40,770 bases of DNA from Chlorobiota bacterium (GTDB taxonomy: Bacteria > Bacteroidota > Bacteroidia > Bacteroidales > JAADGE01). The stretch is taken from assembly GCA_013152535.1 (NCBI GenBank), contig JAADGE010000081.1:51520-92289 (forward strand), read 5' to 3'. Every line of letters begins with the position of its first letter. The first letter of the stretch is position 1. Both the position numbers and the translations under genes were made by a program. This document shows, piece after piece, positions 25,267-34,857 of the stretch. The notes under the pieces were generated by a model. That model was not told the origin of the DNA. It saw only the letters and a program-made list of their open reading frames with translations, and made no database searches.

Positions 25267-27054
25267 TTAATCCAATTTCAAAACAGCCATAAAAGCATTT
25301 TGCGGGATTTCAACATTTCCTATTTGTTTCATTTTTTTCTTACCTTTTTTCTGTTTTTCCAGTAACTTTCGTTTTCGTGTAATATCGCCGCCGTAACATT
25401 TTGCCGTAACATCTTTTCGCACGGCTTTAATTGTAGAGCGAGCAATAATTTTTGAACCTATGGCAGCTTGAATCGGAACTGCAAATTGGTGCCTCGGTAT
25501 CAGTTCGCTTAATTTATCGGTCATTTTTCTGCCGAGTTTATAGGCATTATCTTCATGAATTAATGAAGACAGTGCATCAACGCGTTCACCATTTACCAGA
25601 ATATCTAATTTTACAAGTTTTGCCGGGCGAAAATCAATCATTTGGTAATCGAATGATGCATATCCTTTTGAAATGCTTTTCAGTTTATCGTAAAAATCAA
25701 AAACAATTTCGGCAAGCGGTATTTCAAATGTTAATTCGGCACGGTCGGCAGATAAATAATGTTCTTTTTTTAATTCGCCGCGTTTATCCAAACATAAGCG
25801 CATAACTTGTCCGTAAAAATCAGTTTTTGTAATTATTTGGGCTTCAATAAACGGTTCCATAATGGTATCTATAATACCTACATCGGGCAAACCGGAAGGA
25901 TTATGAACTTCAACAGTTTCACCTTTTCTTGTTTTTACAATATAAGAAACATTAGGAACGGTTGTTATAACATTCATATTAAATTCACGATCCAGTCGTT
26001 CCTGTACGATTTCCATATGCAGCAAACCTAAAAAACCGCACCGAAAACCAAAGCCGAGAGCTAAAGAAGATTCCGGTTCAAATGTTAAAGAAGCATCATT
26101 CAGCTGTAATTTCTCAATTGAATATCGCAAATCTTCATAATCCTCTGTGTCAATAGGATAAATGCCGGCAAAAAGCATGGGTTTTACTTCTTCAAAACCT
26201 TCAATTGCAGCATCACAAGGCTTATCAAATTGTGTCAGGGTGTCTCCTACTTTTACTTCTTTGGAATTTTTAATACCTGAAATAATATAACCGACATCTC
26301 CTGCTTTAAGTTCTTGTTTTGGTTCTTGTTTTAATTTTAAAACACCTATTTCATCAGCAAAATAATCTTTTTCGGTATTAAAAAACTTAACGTGATCCCC
26401 TTTTTTAATTGTTCCGTTAAAGATTTTAAAATAGGCAATAATACCTCGGTATGAATTATACACCGAATCAAAAATCATTGCTTGCAGGGGAAGTTCGGGG
26501 TCTCCTTTCGGAGCCGGAACATTATGAATAATTCGATTGAGAATTTCTTCTATTCCCAATCCGGTTTTTCCGCTGGCTTCAATAATATCTTCGCGTTTGC
26601 CGCCGAGAAGTTCAACAATTTGATCTTTAACTTCTTCGGGCATGGCTGTGTCCATATCCATTTTATTCAATACAGGAATAATTTCCAAATCATTTTCAAT
26701 TGCCATATACAGGTTTGAAATTGTTTGTGCCTGAATGCCTTGAGTAGCATCTACAACAAGTAAAGCACCTTCGCAGGCAGCAATGGAACGTGAAACCTCA
26801 TAGGAAAAATCAACATGCCCGGGAGTGTCGATGAGGTTAAGTTTGTACAGGTCATTGTTAAATTTATAGTCCATCTGAATGGCATGACTTTTTATGGTGA
26901 TGCCTCTTTCCCTTTCTAATTCCATATCATCTAAAACTTGCTCTTGCAAGTCTTTGTCCGTAACGGTTCCGGTATATTCTAAAAGGCGATCGGCCAAAGT
27001 GCTTTTACCGTGGTCAATGTGAGCTATGATACAAAAATTTCTTATATTTTTCAC
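25267..27054 (-). CDS. lepA: Elongation factor 4 (LepA)
   Basis: A complete 595-residue ribosomal GTPase. The G domain has the P loop [10 protein letters not shown], switch region [18 protein letters not shown] and NKMDMD. Later domains include [31 protein letters not shown] and the LepA-specific C-terminal domain with [19 protein letters not shown] and [20 protein letters not shown]. It binds stalled or assembling ribosomes and can back-translocate tRNA. Length is as in other bacteria. It has its own -7 element at 27087-27094; lepB does not follow. Confidence 0.97.
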   Translation of the reverse strand: MKNIRNFCIIAHIDHGKSTLADRLLEYTGTVTDKDLQEQVLDDMELERERGITIKSHAIQMDYKFNNDLYKLNLIDTPGHVDFSYEVSRSIAACEGALLVVDATQGIQAQTISNLYMAIENDLEIIPVLNKMDMDTAMPEEVKDQIVELLGGKREDIIEASGKTGLGIEEILNRIIHNVPAPKGDPELPLQAMIFDSVYNSYRGIIAYFKIFNGTIKKGDHVKFFNTEKDYFADEIGVLKLKQEPKQELKAGDVGYIISGIKNSKEVKVGDTLTQFDKPCDAAIEGFEEVKPMLFAGIYPIDTEDYEDLRYSIEKLQLNDASLTFEPESSLALGFGFRCGFLGLLHMEIVQERLDREFNMNVITTVPNVSYIVKTRKGETVEVHNPSGLPDVGIIDTIMEPFIEAQIITKTDFYGQVMRLCLDKRGELKKEHYLSADRAELTFEIPLAEIVFDFYDKLKSISKGYASFDYQMIDFRPAKLVKLDILVNGERVDALSSLIHEDNAYKLGRKMTDKLSELIPRHQFAVPIQAAIGSKIIARSTIKAVRKDVTAKCYGGDITRKRKLLEKQKKGKKKMKQIGNVEIPQNAFMAVLKLD

Positions 27055-27086
27055 TTAAAATAATTAATTCGTAAATATGTAACTTA

Positions 27087-27094
27087 CAAAAGTA
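27087..27094 (-). promoter_or_regulatory. -7 element of the lepA promoter
   Basis: TACTTTTG on the minus strand, 32 bases before the lepA ATG; matches TAnnTTTG. -33 not recognisable. Confidence 0.45.
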
Positions 27095-27150
27095 CGCTTT
27101 TTTAATGAAAAAAAAACTTTGCTTTCTTCGGGAATGAATAATATATTTTG

Positions 27151-28590
27151 CTAAGATGCTTTCACTTTTTTAGGCTCGTGAAATAAGTCAACAGCAACAA
27201 TTATTGCCGTAAAGCCCCAAAAGGGAACCGATGCTTTGTCGGTATTGAGAAAATCATTTAAAAATCCGTGAATGTAGTATGTTATCAGACCTAATAATAA
27301 ACTTATAACAAGAATTTTTAAATTTTTATCTTTTGCTCTGTAATAAACTTTTATTCCTGTAATAAGAGTCGTGATAACGATAGCAAGAAAAGTCAGAAGT
27401 CCGAGAATTCCGGATTCAGCCAGCGGTCCGATGTATTCGCTGTGTGCATTTCCGACATCTCCGAAATCGGTGCTTATAATTGTTCTGTCGTAAGACATTT
27501 GATACGGTGCGTATTGAAACATATAAGTTCCCGGACCGAAACCGAAAACGGGTCTTTCTTCAAACATTTTAAAAGCTGAATTCCATCGATTTATACGCTC
27601 TAAATTAGAGGCATCGGTTGCAATATTTGTTACGGAGCTTACATTTTTTTCCAAATCTGCAGATGAATCCTGGCGATTTTTCTTTAAATTATCAATAATT
27701 TGAAATTGAAACATAAAAAACAAGGCAACAAGTGTAACGCTGCTGAAAATTAAAATATAGCGATTAATTTTTAATTTAATAATAATAAAAATGATTAAAA
27801 CAGCAGTAATACTAATCCATGCAGCTCTGGAATATGAAAATGTAACGGCAAAAAGGAATAATATCAAAAGGAAGAAATTAATAATTTCAAAACTTTTATT
27901 TTGCTTTTTAATGAACAGCCAACCGGTTATTACAGGGATAAACATAGCTAAAACTGCTCCGTATGAAGTGTGATCGTTGAAAAAAGGTCTCATTACTCCA
28001 TGAGCGATTCTTTTTACGAATAAACCGACACTGATATGATTATACAAAGAGTAAAGAATAATAATTATGAAAGCCGTAATATATGCCCAAATATATTTTT
28101 TTATAAAATCTTTATCTTTAAAAAAATAAACAGCCATAAAATACAAGGGAACAACAAACCAGAGTCGAGACAGAAAAAATTTAAAAGATACTACAGGCAT
28201 TGTGCTTGTAATACCGGTAACTAAAATCCAAGAAAGATTTAATAAAACGGCAATTGAAACCGGGTGTCTGAAAATTCTTTTGTCAATGTTTTTTCCTGTT
28301 AAGAATTTTAACAAGAAAATCAGCAAGAATCCGGCAAACATCGGCTCTGTGGGTATTGACAAGTCAACCGGAGTATTAGGAACAAATTCCGAAAGCAGCA
28401 GAGAAAACGGCGTAAAAAAAACCGAGACTAAAAAAGTGAGTTTTAAATCTGTAAAGGCATACCACAAAATCAGAAAAATAAACGGAAGCAGAATACCGTA
28501 CCAAATATCAAAATAAATGAGTGTTACATTAATGATGATATATATTACGGATACGGAAAAAAGTAATTTGTTATTTTTCAGGATATCCAA
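27151..28590 (-). CDS. O-antigen ligase / polymerase family membrane protein
   Basis: A 479-residue inner-membrane protein with about 11-12 hydrophobic segments along the whole length. The periplasmic loop between about residues 325 and 400 carries the Wzy_C-type pattern: RINRWNSAFKMFEERPVFGFG, quoted in part as FEERPVFGFGPGTY, then GNAHSEYIGPLAESGILGLL. That G-x-G...H...E arrangement is shared by O-antigen ligases (WaaL), some polymerases (Wzy) and exopolysaccharide polymerases, so which of these it is cannot be told from the sequence. It starts 9 bases after a chain-length-determinant-like gene, with tyrS before that, and is probably cotranscribed with them. No glycosyltransferases are nearby. 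Confidence 0.82.
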   Translation of the reverse strand: MDILKNNKLLFSVSVIYIIINVTLIYFDIWYGILLPFIFLILWYAFTDLKLTFLVSVFFTPFSLLLSEFVPNTPVDLSIPTEPMFAGFLLIFLLKFLTGKNIDKRIFRHPVSIAVLLNLSWILVTGITSTMPVVSFKFFLSRLWFVVPLYFMAVYFFKDKDFIKKYIWAYITAFIIIILYSLYNHISVGLFVKRIAHGVMRPFFNDHTSYGAVLAMFIPVITGWLFIKKQNKSFEIINFFLLILFLFAVTFSYSRAAWISITAVLIIFIIIKLKINRYILIFSSVTLVALFFMFQFQIIDNLKKNRQDSSADLEKNVSSVTNIATDASNLERINRWNSAFKMFEERPVFGFGPGTYMFQYAPYQMSYDRTIISTDFGDVGNAHSEYIGPLAESGILGLLTFLAIVITTLITGIKVYYRAKDKNLKILVISLLLGLITYYIHGFLNDFLNTDKASVPFWGFTAIIVAVDLFHEPKKVKAS

Positions 28591-28599
28591 AATGCAGAA

Positions 28600-29622
28600 T
28601 TAGTTGTTTTTAACTCTTTCTTTAAAATTTTTGAAAAAATCAGCAAATGCAACAAAAAGAATTGCAAAAATAAAACTTGAAAGTGTGGATAAACTTACGA
28701 TTAACCAGCGAACGGGTTTTGCCTTTTTTTCAGACGGAACGGCTTTATCAACAATGTAAATATTCGTTAAATTTTGGGCATATTCCACCCCGGCTTCGAC
28801 CCATTTTCCTTTTAAATAACTTAAACGTTCTTGTTCAAATTCTATAAACTTTGAAAGTTCTAAGTAAACATGACCGTACTTTTTTAAGCTGTTTAATTTA
28901 TTCTCAAGATATTTTATTCCTTTTTGTGAAATTTTTCCGCTTGCAATCCCTTCTGATAAACTTGTTGTATATGCCGTTGTTTGTTGCGTATAGTCCAGAA
29001 TACCCATTTGGTTTAAAATTGTAAGTGAATCAGATATTTTTTGAATTTGACGACTTAACTTTTTGTATTCATATTCAACAATTAATAAAGCACCCCAAGC
29101 ACGCCCTTTATGCAAATTATTTATCACTGTATCTGCATAAAGTGAAATTTCATTTGCTATATCGGCAGCATATTTCGGGTTTTCGTCAAAAACAGTAATT
29201 TGAACCGATTGAAACTTTGTTTTTTTATAAGAAATATTATTGTTATAAGTATCATACAGCTTTGTTCGGCTAAATTTAGAAGTTGTATCAATATCGTAAT
29301 GTTTTTGTAAATTAAATTTGTCAATAATGTGGTCAGTAATCTCATTGGACTGCAAAACCTGCAGTAATTGTTCGGTTTCTTCTTCATCGCCGAAAGCCAT
29401 TAAACTTCCTTTTGTATTATTTGAAAGCAATGCTTTTGAAACCGAAACAGAAGATGCCGGATATAATATTACGGTTGATTTGTACATCGGTGTTATTATT
29501 AATGAAATAATAATTGATGCAACAGCACCTATTGCTGTAATAATAATAATAGGAAGCCTTTTTTTGTATAAAAAAACTAACAGGTCGAGAGAATTGTTGT
29601 TGAATTTATTTTCTTCTGTCAT
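28600..29622 (-). CDS. Wzz-like chain-length determinant / tyrosine-kinase-adaptor protein
   Basis: A 340-residue polysaccharide co-polymerase type protein. Two membrane helices are visible, about residues 20-42 (LPIIITAIGAVASIIISLII) and 308-328 (WLIVSLSTLSSFIFAILFVAFA), flanking a periplasmic domain with SPxYKSTVILYPASS-like start (here TPMYKSTVILYPAS) and a mostly helical middle. The N-terminal LLVFLYKKRLPIIIITAIG pattern is typical of Wzz/GNVR proteins. There is no C-terminal tyrosine kinase domain. It sits between tyrS (9 bases upstream) and the ligase/polymerase (9 bases downstream), so the pair may set chain length and join or polymerise an envelope polysaccharide made elsewhere in the genome. 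Confidence 0.8.
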   Translation of the reverse strand: MTEENKFNNNSLDLLVFLYKKRLPIIIITAIGAVASIIISLIITPMYKSTVILYPASSVSVSKALLSNNTKGSLMAFGDEEETEQLLQVLQSNEITDHIIDKFNLQKHYDIDTTSKFSRTKLYDTYNNNISYKKTKFQSVQITVFDENPKYAADIANEISLYADTVINNLHKGRAWGALLIVEYEYKKLSRQIQKISDSLTILNQMGILDYTQQTTAYTTSLSEGIASGKISQKGIKYLENKLNSLKKYGHVYLELSKFIEFEQERLSYLKGKWVEAGVEYAQNLTNIYIVDKAVPSEKKAKPVRWLIVSLSTLSSFIFAILFVAFADFFKNFKERVKNN

Positions 29623-29631
29623 AATTTAAGT

Positions 29632-30933
29632 TTATTCAGTTATGATTATTGAATATTTTTTTTTACCTTGACGAATTACAATATATTTATTGTTTAAACA
29701 ATGTTCGGATGTAATATGTTCTTCGGAATTTTTGAATTTTTCCATATTTATACTTAATCCGTTATCTTTAATTAATCGTCTGACTTCACCTTTCGATTTA
29801 AAAACTGAGGTTTCTTCGGCTAATAAATCTATGATATTTATACCTTTTTCGAGAATTTGTTTGTTTATTTTAAAATGCGGAACTCCGGAAAAAATATCAT
29901 TAAAAGTTTTTTCGTCCAATGTTTGAAGATTCTCTTTGCTGCCTTTTCCGAAAAGAATTTGCGAAGCAGAAACTGATGTGTCATAAGCTGATTTACTGTG
30001 AACCATTGTTGTTAATTCTTCGGCTAATTTTTTTTGCAACAGTCTGGTATGCGGCATTTCGTTATGTTCTTTTGCCAATGTTTTAATTTCATTTTCAGTT
30101 AAAACGGTAAAAATTTTTAAATATTTTTCGGCATCTTCATCACTTGTATTAATCCAAAATTGATAAAATTCGTAAGGGGAAGTTTTTTCCGGGTCAAGCC
30201 AGATATTTCCTTTTTCGGTTTTTCCGAATTTGCTGCCGTCTGCTTTTGTTATTAAAGGACTTGTTAAAGCATATGCTTTGCCTTGCAACATTCTTCTTAT
30301 GAGTTCCGTTCCGGTTGTAATGTTCCCCCACTGGTCGGAGCCGCCCATTTGCAGTTTGCAGTTATATTCTTTGTAAAGATGTAAAAAATCATAAGCCTGA
30401 ACAAGTTGATAACTGAATTCTGTAAAAGACAAACCTTCGGCGTCTTTATCATCAGCGGCAGTCATTCTTTTTTTAACGGAATCTTTAGCAATCATATAAT
30501 TTACGGAAATGTGTTTTCCTACATCTCGAATAAAATCCAAAAATGAAAATTTGCTCATCCAGTCGTAATTATTTACCATCAAAGCTTTGTTCTCTTTTTC
30601 TTCCGAAAAATCCAGAAATTTTGCAAGTTGGGTTTTAATTTTTTCCTGGTTATGCCTGATGGTTTCAATCGTAAGCAGATTACGTTCTGCAGATTTTCCC
30701 GAAGGGTCTCCGATCATTCCGGTTGCACCTCCGACCAGTACAATTGGCTGATATCCTGCTCTTTGAAAATGTTTAAGTAACATAACACCTACAAGATGTC
30801 CGATATGAAGTGAATCTGCCGTAGGATCAATACCTACATAGGCAGACGCTTTTTTTTCTTTAAGAATTTCTTCCGTTCCGGGCATAATTTGGTGCAACAT
30901 GCCTCTCCATTTTACTTCTTCAATAAAGTTCAT
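29632..30933 (-). CDS. tyrS: Tyrosine--tRNA ligase
   Basis: A 433-residue class I synthetase. The HIGH signature is [12 protein letters not shown], the tyrosine-binding region includes [24 protein letters not shown], quoted in part as [12 protein letters not shown], and the KMSKS loop is [12 protein letters not shown], the usual TyrRS variant. A C-terminal S4 RNA-binding domain (about 360-430) has [14 protein letters not shown] and ends [13 protein letters not shown]. Length is normal for Bacteroidota. A TATCTTTG element lies 16 bases upstream of its ATG. It is the first gene of a likely three-gene unit with two polysaccharide genes. No T-box leader is visible. Confidence 0.97.
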   Translation of the reverse strand: MNFIEEVKWRGMLHQIMPGTEEILKEKKASAYVGIDPTADSLHIGHLVGVMLLKHFQRAGYQPIVLVGGATGMIGDPSGKSAERNLLTIETIRHNQEKIKTQLAKFLDFSEEKENKALMVNNYDWMSKFSFLDFIRDVGKHISVNYMIAKDSVKKRMTAADDKDAEGLSFTEFSYQLVQAYDFLHLYKEYNCKLQMGGSDQWGNITTGTELIRRMLQGKAYALTSPLITKADGSKFGKTEKGNIWLDPEKTSPYEFYQFWINTSDEDAEKYLKIFTVLTENEIKTLAKEHNEMPHTRLLQKKLAEELTTMVHSKSAYDTSVSASQILFGKGSKENLQTLDEKTFNDIFSGVPHFKINKQILEKGINIIDLLAEETSVFKSKGEVRRLIKDNGLSINMEKFKNSEEHITSEHCLNNKYIVIRQGKKKYSIIITE

Positions 30934-30949
30934 ACAGTGAAAATTTTTG

Positions 30950-30957
30950 CAAAGATA
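30950..30957 (-). promoter_or_regulatory. -7 element of the tyrS promoter
   Basis: TATCTTTG on the minus strand matches TAnnTTTG and lies 16 bases before the ATG. Confidence 0.5.
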
Positions 30958-31010
30958 ATTATTCTCTTTTATCCTTAAAGATTTGAATAGTTTTTATGTT
31001 AAAAATGGAA

Positions 31011-31511
31011 TTATTTTAGGAAAGTTACTGTACGAATGGTTGTAGGAGCCGTATTTTGTACTGTTTTATAAAATCGACTTTTTCGTTCTTGTTTTGAACT
31101 TAACACATGTGATTGTGTCAGAAAAAGTAAGATAATGCTCACAATATAAAGATATTTTATTGAACTTGTAAGTATTCCGAGAATGATATTTACGGGTTTT
31201 TTTAATGATACAGAACTTGCTTTTTCTGCTTTATCGGCAACAAGATTTGAAAGCCATAATGTTGCGGAAAAAAGAATTGCAAAAATATATATTTCAATAT
31301 TTGAGAGAGATACCGTTGATCGTTGACGAATAAAATCAGTAATTTCCGTTGAAAGTGATCCGGAAACAGCAATTCCGGCAATTACCGTTAATAATGATAA
31401 AGCATGTACAATAGGTCCGCGTTGATAACCTCTGAAAATTGCCCATATTAAAATTAATATCAATAAAACATCAATTATGCTGATTCCGGAAATATTTATT
31501 TGTGAATCCAT
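31011..31511 (-). CDS. cvpA: CvpA family inner-membrane protein
   Basis: A 166-residue protein with about four hydrophobic segments: residues 8-25 (ISIIDVLLILILIWAIF), 33-52, 70-88 and 108-128. The opening IDVLLILILIWAIFRGYQRG is the CvpA hallmark (IDxxxLxxxxxxxxxGxxxG). In E. coli CvpA is needed for colicin V export and envelope homeostasis; the molecular role in Bacteroidota is unknown. It has a -7 element at 31535-31542 and lies 77 bases upstream of tyrS in the same direction. Confidence 0.82.
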   Translation of the reverse strand: MDSQINISGISIIDVLLILILIWAIFRGYQRGPIVHALSLLTVIAGIAVSGSLSTEITDFIRQRSTVSLSNIEIYIFAILFSATLWLSNLVADKAEKASSVSLKKPVNIILGILTSSIKYLYIVSIILLFLTQSHVLSSKQERKSRFYKTVQNTAPTTIRTVTFLK

Positions 31512-31534
31512 TTCAAAAACTAATTTTCTCGAAA

Positions 31535-31542
31535 CAAAGTTA
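31535..31542 (-). promoter_or_regulatory. -7 element of the cvpA promoter
   Basis: TAACTTTG on the minus strand, 23 bases before the ATG; matches TAnnTTTG. It lies in the longest gap of the window (31512-31754), in which I see no other feature. Confidence 0.4.
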
Positions 31543-31754
31543 AATAAAGTTAAATAAATTTCCTGAATTATCAGATTGAATTATACGTTTAATAAATCAA
31601 TATTATTGATAAATAGTTTACAATATTTTTGTAATGACACTGAATTCACGGAAGTTCACAAATTTTCTGTGGTAATTTGCGGAATTTGTATAAAATTAAT
31701 ATTTATCAGAAACTCTTGTATTGCTTGGGTTAAGGTTTAATTAGCAGGTATCTT

Positions 31755-32597
31755 TCAGTTTGAATTATTAACCGGTTCCGATTCTGCCTGAATGATTTCG
31801 TTTGTTGAATGTTTACTGATAAAAGCAACTAATTCACAGTGTGCAATGTTCCAATCCGGATTGACAGTAATCGTAAAGTTTTTTTCAAAAACTTCATTTT
31901 TACCGGCAGAGTTTAAAATTTTTTCACCGAAAGGTCCGTTAATGCCTTTGCGAAGCATATGCCTGTGAAGATATTTTTCAACATATTCAGAACCGTCTTG
32001 CTGCGGTGCAATAATGCTGTCTTCCGTAATATACAAACCTAAATTGATGCTTTCTGTAACGGCATTTAAAAACACGGCTTTTATATTTGCCGTAATACTC
32101 TTTTCAGAAGTATTATAAGCTGATTCAATAATAATATTAACATCAGGAGTAATATTATATATTGCATTAACGGCAGAGCGCCAATTATCTTTTCCCAGTA
32201 CTAAATTCCCGTTAAATTCTTTTCTGTTTATCAGACCTCCCGGTAACCCTTGACTTGAGATTCCGTAGAAATCATTAAGTTCATTGCCTGTTTCTGTTCT
32301 GAAATCTTCGGGAAAATTAGGATTTAACGGCTCTGCAAAAAAACTTACATGAACAGCAATCGGAATAATATGGTCGCAATAGTCATCATGAATACCGTCA
32401 AGAATTCTTGCAGCATCGGGGCAATTCGGGCAACGATGTCCCGTAAAATCTTCTACAAGTATTTTTCTTATAGGAACAGGAGAGTTTTTGTCTCCGCAAG
32501 TTCCTTCTTGTCTTTCTTTTAAAGGATTATTTATTTTGTTGCAGGCAAAAGAAAATATAATGAAACTGATAAATATACTTAGTTTAAAGAATTTCAT
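31755..32597 (-). CDS. Omp28-related lipoprotein with thioredoxin-like CPNC motif
   Basis: A 280-residue protein. The frame extends to 32666, but the ATG at 32597 gives MKFFKLSIFISFIIFSFAC, a lipoprotein signal with the lipid-attachment Cys at about residue 19. The upstream extension would also overlap the DUF6029 gene. The Omp28 domain starts about residue 45 with ILVEDFTGHRCPNCPDAA; Cys56 and Cys59 form a thioredoxin-like CxxC, followed by IPIAVHVSFFA and SSQGLPGGLINRKEFNG, where LPGG may be the cis-Pro position. The rest (about 150-280) is beta-rich with YLHRHMLRKGINGPFGE. It is last in the envelope cluster, 19 bases after DUF6029. Omp28 is named from a Porphyromonas outer-membrane protein; its biochemical role is not established. 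Confidence 0.85.
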   Translation of the reverse strand: MKFFKLSIFISFIIFSFACNKINNPLKERQEGTCGDKNSPVPIRKILVEDFTGHRCPNCPDAARILDGIHDDYCDHIIPIAVHVSFFAEPLNPNFPEDFRTETGNELNDFYGISSQGLPGGLINRKEFNGNLVLGKDNWRSAVNAIYNITPDVNIIIESAYNTSEKSITANIKAVFLNAVTESINLGLYITEDSIIAPQQDGSEYVEKYLHRHMLRKGINGPFGEKILNSAGKNEVFEKNFTITVNPDWNIAHCELVAFISKHSTNEIIQAESEPVNNSN

Positions 32598-32616
32598 TTT
32601 AGTAATTTTTTGAAAA

Positions 32617-34281
32617 TTAAAAAGTTGAACTGACAGATAAAGAAAAACCGTTAGAGGCAGGGACATTTCTGCAAACGCCTCCTACGCATGTAATTCCTTC
32701 TCTTTGTTTTCCGTAATTTAATTGTATTCTTTGAGCACCTTTAGTAAAACCGCCCGAAATAATATAATAATGAACCCTGCGACTTTCTTCCGGATTTCCG
32801 TAATTGTATTGATCGGATACCGCAAAAAACCAATGTGGTGAAGATGTGTATTCAAGAGTAAGCATGTACCAATCGCCGTGATCTTGTTTTTTCCCGTCGG
32901 TATCTTTTTTTGTTATAAGAATTTCATTTTCAACACGAAGTGCTTGTTTTGAAGTGAATTTATAAGTAAAATCCAAAATTCCTATATCGGCATGCACCAT
33001 TCCGTATTTTCCTTGTATAACAAGTTTATTATAATCTTCATACATATAAATTGCAGCCGCTTTCAATTGTTTGCTTATTTTTTTATGAAGTTCAATATTA
33101 AAATCCCGAAAATATAACTCTTTTCCTACAGAAAAAAAATCGGAAGTGTAGCCTTGAAGATTTGGAATTTCGTTATTCGGATTAATAATAATTTCTGTTT
33201 TTTGAATTGAATTAACCTGCGAGTAATTAATGTTTAAATTCATACCGTATTTTCCGCCTAATATGCTTTTTCTTTTGAAGTTATAAAAAATTTCAAAATT
33301 TGCACCTATTTGTCCGTTGGGTTGTGTTGCAAAGGGATACATAGCTGCGAAAGCATAAGCATGTGTTTTTGTAATCGCAGGAAGATAATTGATATTTAAA
33401 TCATTAATTGTTGCAGAGCGGTCAGATCGAAAACTCATATTGTCCAATCGGAGTATATTTATCAGAAATCCGATACCTTTTTTTGACCATGATGTATTGA
33501 TTAAAAGAGCATTCCCGGTTTTAAATATATTTCCGTTATCCGATGAGGGATCGTTAATTTTATATGCGTATTCGGAAGAAAGTATCAGTGAATTTCTTGA
33601 AACAGAAAGTCTGCCTGAAAATGCACCGACATTCTCCGGGTAATTATATATCGGGTCAAGATTTTTCTGATATTTGCTGACGAAACTTCCGCCTATAATG
33701 ACTATTGTTTTTGCTTTCGTAAATTTTTTAAATGTTTCATTTAAGGATATTTCTCCGTCGAAACCCCGTACTATTCCGGGACCGTATTCCCAGTAAAGTT
33801 TTTGTTTTCCGATTAAACCTGTCAAACGAATTCCTTTTATCGGTGCGTATCTTAATCTTATTCCGTCAAGGGAATTATCAATTCCGAGAGTTTTGTCTTC
33901 ATAAGTTCTGAAAATTAAACCATTTCCGAATTGTTCGTAAAAATTTCCGACCGTTATTTCTAAATTTTCAGAAGTATATGAAGCATAGCGGTTTGCAATT
34001 CCTTGTCCGTTATATCTTTGGTCAAAGCCGAGCATCGTATTCAAATACGCTTCATAGCGAATACCGGCAGAGAATTTTCCTTTTGTATAGGTGAAATTTG
34101 CGTATGTATTTGCTCGCATAATGTCGTCAACTGTTTCGGCATCAATAACAGAATCCGGAGCATATGTCTGAGCATTTAATTCAAAATTTCCGTGAAATTC
34201 ACCGTAATCTTTTTTTTCTTCCTGAGAAAACAGTTTGAAAGATGTAAATATTAAAACTAAAATAAATGAAAGTTTGTTCAT
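32617..34281 (-). CDS. DUF6029 family outer-membrane beta-barrel protein
   Basis: A 554-residue protein with a signal peptide (about 1-19, ending LFSQ) and a barrel-like alternating pattern to the last residue, which is phenylalanine (SLSVSSTF), as expected for an outer-membrane barrel. Segments such as GEFHGNFELNAQTY, EITVGNFYEQFGNGLIFRTY and DNSLDGIRLRYAP are those of Bacteroidota DUF6029 proteins, whose function is unknown. Near the C terminus is ITCVGGVCRNVPASNG with Cys532 and Cys537, the only cysteine pair, placed in what should be a loop or the last strand region. It lies 44 bases after tlpA and 19 bases before the Omp28 lipoprotein. A hairpin with a T-run precedes its start. Confidence 0.8.
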   Translation of the reverse strand: MNKLSFILVLIFTSFKLFSQEEKKDYGEFHGNFELNAQTYAPDSVIDAETVDDIMRANTYANFTYTKGKFSAGIRYEAYLNTMLGFDQRYNGQGIANRYASYTSENLEITVGNFYEQFGNGLIFRTYEDKTLGIDNSLDGIRLRYAPIKGIRLTGLIGKQKLYWEYGPGIVRGFDGEISLNETFKKFTKAKTIVIIGGSFVSKYQKNLDPIYNYPENVGAFSGRLSVSRNSLILSSEYAYKINDPSSDNGNIFKTGNALLINTSWSKKGIGFLINILRLDNMSFRSDRSATINDLNINYLPAITKTHAYAFAAMYPFATQPNGQIGANFEIFYNFKRKSILGGKYGMNLNINYSQVNSIQKTEIIINPNNEIPNLQGYTSDFFSVGKELYFRDFNIELHKKISKQLKAAAIYMYEDYNKLVIQGKYGMVHADIGILDFTYKFTSKQALRVENEILITKKDTDGKKQDHGDWYMLTLEYTSSPHWFFAVSDQYNYGNPEESRRVHYYIISGGFTKGAQRIQLNYGKQREGITCVGGVCRNVPASNGFSLSVSSTF

Positions 34282-34291
34282 TTTACATGAA

Positions 34292-34315
34292 TTAAAAAGC
34301 CGGTTAATACCGGCT
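34292..34315 (-). terminator. Hairpin with T-run before the DUF6029 gene
   Basis: Perfect 7-bp stem AGCCGGT/ACCGGCT (34298-34304 with 34309-34315), TAAT loop, followed on the minus strand by TTTTTAATT. It lies between tlpA and DUF6029, 10 bases before the DUF6029 ATG, so it could be a partial terminator or attenuator inside the cluster. Confidence 0.5.
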
Positions 34316-34325
34316 GAATATTAAT

Positions 34326-34850
34326 TTATTGATTGTCAGAATTGTTTTCTGAAGCAGCTTTTTTTAATATTTTGTATATTTCATCTTCGTCTCCGGGAGA
34401 ATAGGAGTTATGCTGCCATATTATTTTTCCGTTTTTATCTAAAATAAAAGAATGAGGCACATTAATAACATTCATAGCTCTTTTAAAATCACTGTTGGGA
34501 TCCAGTAAAATTTCAAATTCCCAGGCTCTTCCGTTAACAAAAGGGGCAACACGACTCATACTTTTTGCATCATCAATTGAAACGGCATACACTTTTAATC
34601 CGGTTTCTTCCTGCCAATCGGCATAATTTTCGTCAACGGCAATAAGTTCTTTAATACACGGTTTACACCAAGTTGCCCAAAAACTTAAAAAAATCGGACC
34701 GTCGGGATTTTTTATATCGGAAGTGTTAAAGGTTTCCCCTGTTAATGTTTTAATATCAACAGACGGAAGGTCAGTGTTTTTATTGTTTTGGGAGAATCCG
34801 AAAATCATAAACGATATTACGAATATGAATGACAGCAGAGTTTTTTTCAT
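34326..34850 (-). CDS. TlpA-like periplasmic thioredoxin / disulfide reductase
   Basis: A 174-residue TlpA/ResA-type protein. A signal peptide (about 1-20, ending FGFSQ) carries it to the periplasm. The thioredoxin fold is clear: FLSFWATWCKPCIKEL with the redox pair Cys62-Cys65, then VYAVSIDDA and the cis-Pro loop NVPHSFILDKNGKII. Such proteins reduce disulfides in exported partners, using electrons from CcdA/DsbD-type membrane proteins, none of which is in the window. The gene begins 7 bases after the small T9SS protein and precedes DUF6029. Its position suggests that the cysteine-bearing neighbours are its partners; this is inference. Confidence 0.88.
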   Translation of the reverse strand: MKKTLLSFIFVISFMIFGFSQNNKNTDLPSVDIKTLTGETFNTSDIKNPDGPIFLSFWATWCKPCIKELIAVDENYADWQEETGLKVYAVSIDDAKSMSRVAPFVNGRAWEFEILLDPNSDFKRAMNVINVPHSFILDKNGKIIWQHNSYSPGDEDEIYKILKKAASENNSDNQ

Positions 34851-34857
34851 AATTGGA

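Noticed and set aside
30934-31010. T-box leader before tyrS (and likewise before asnS)
   Set aside because: Leaders are too short and show no T-box sequence or specifier stem.
32598-32666. Upstream start for the Omp28 lipoprotein
   Set aside because: It would overlap the DUF6029 gene and hide a clear lipoprotein signal peptide that begins at 32597.
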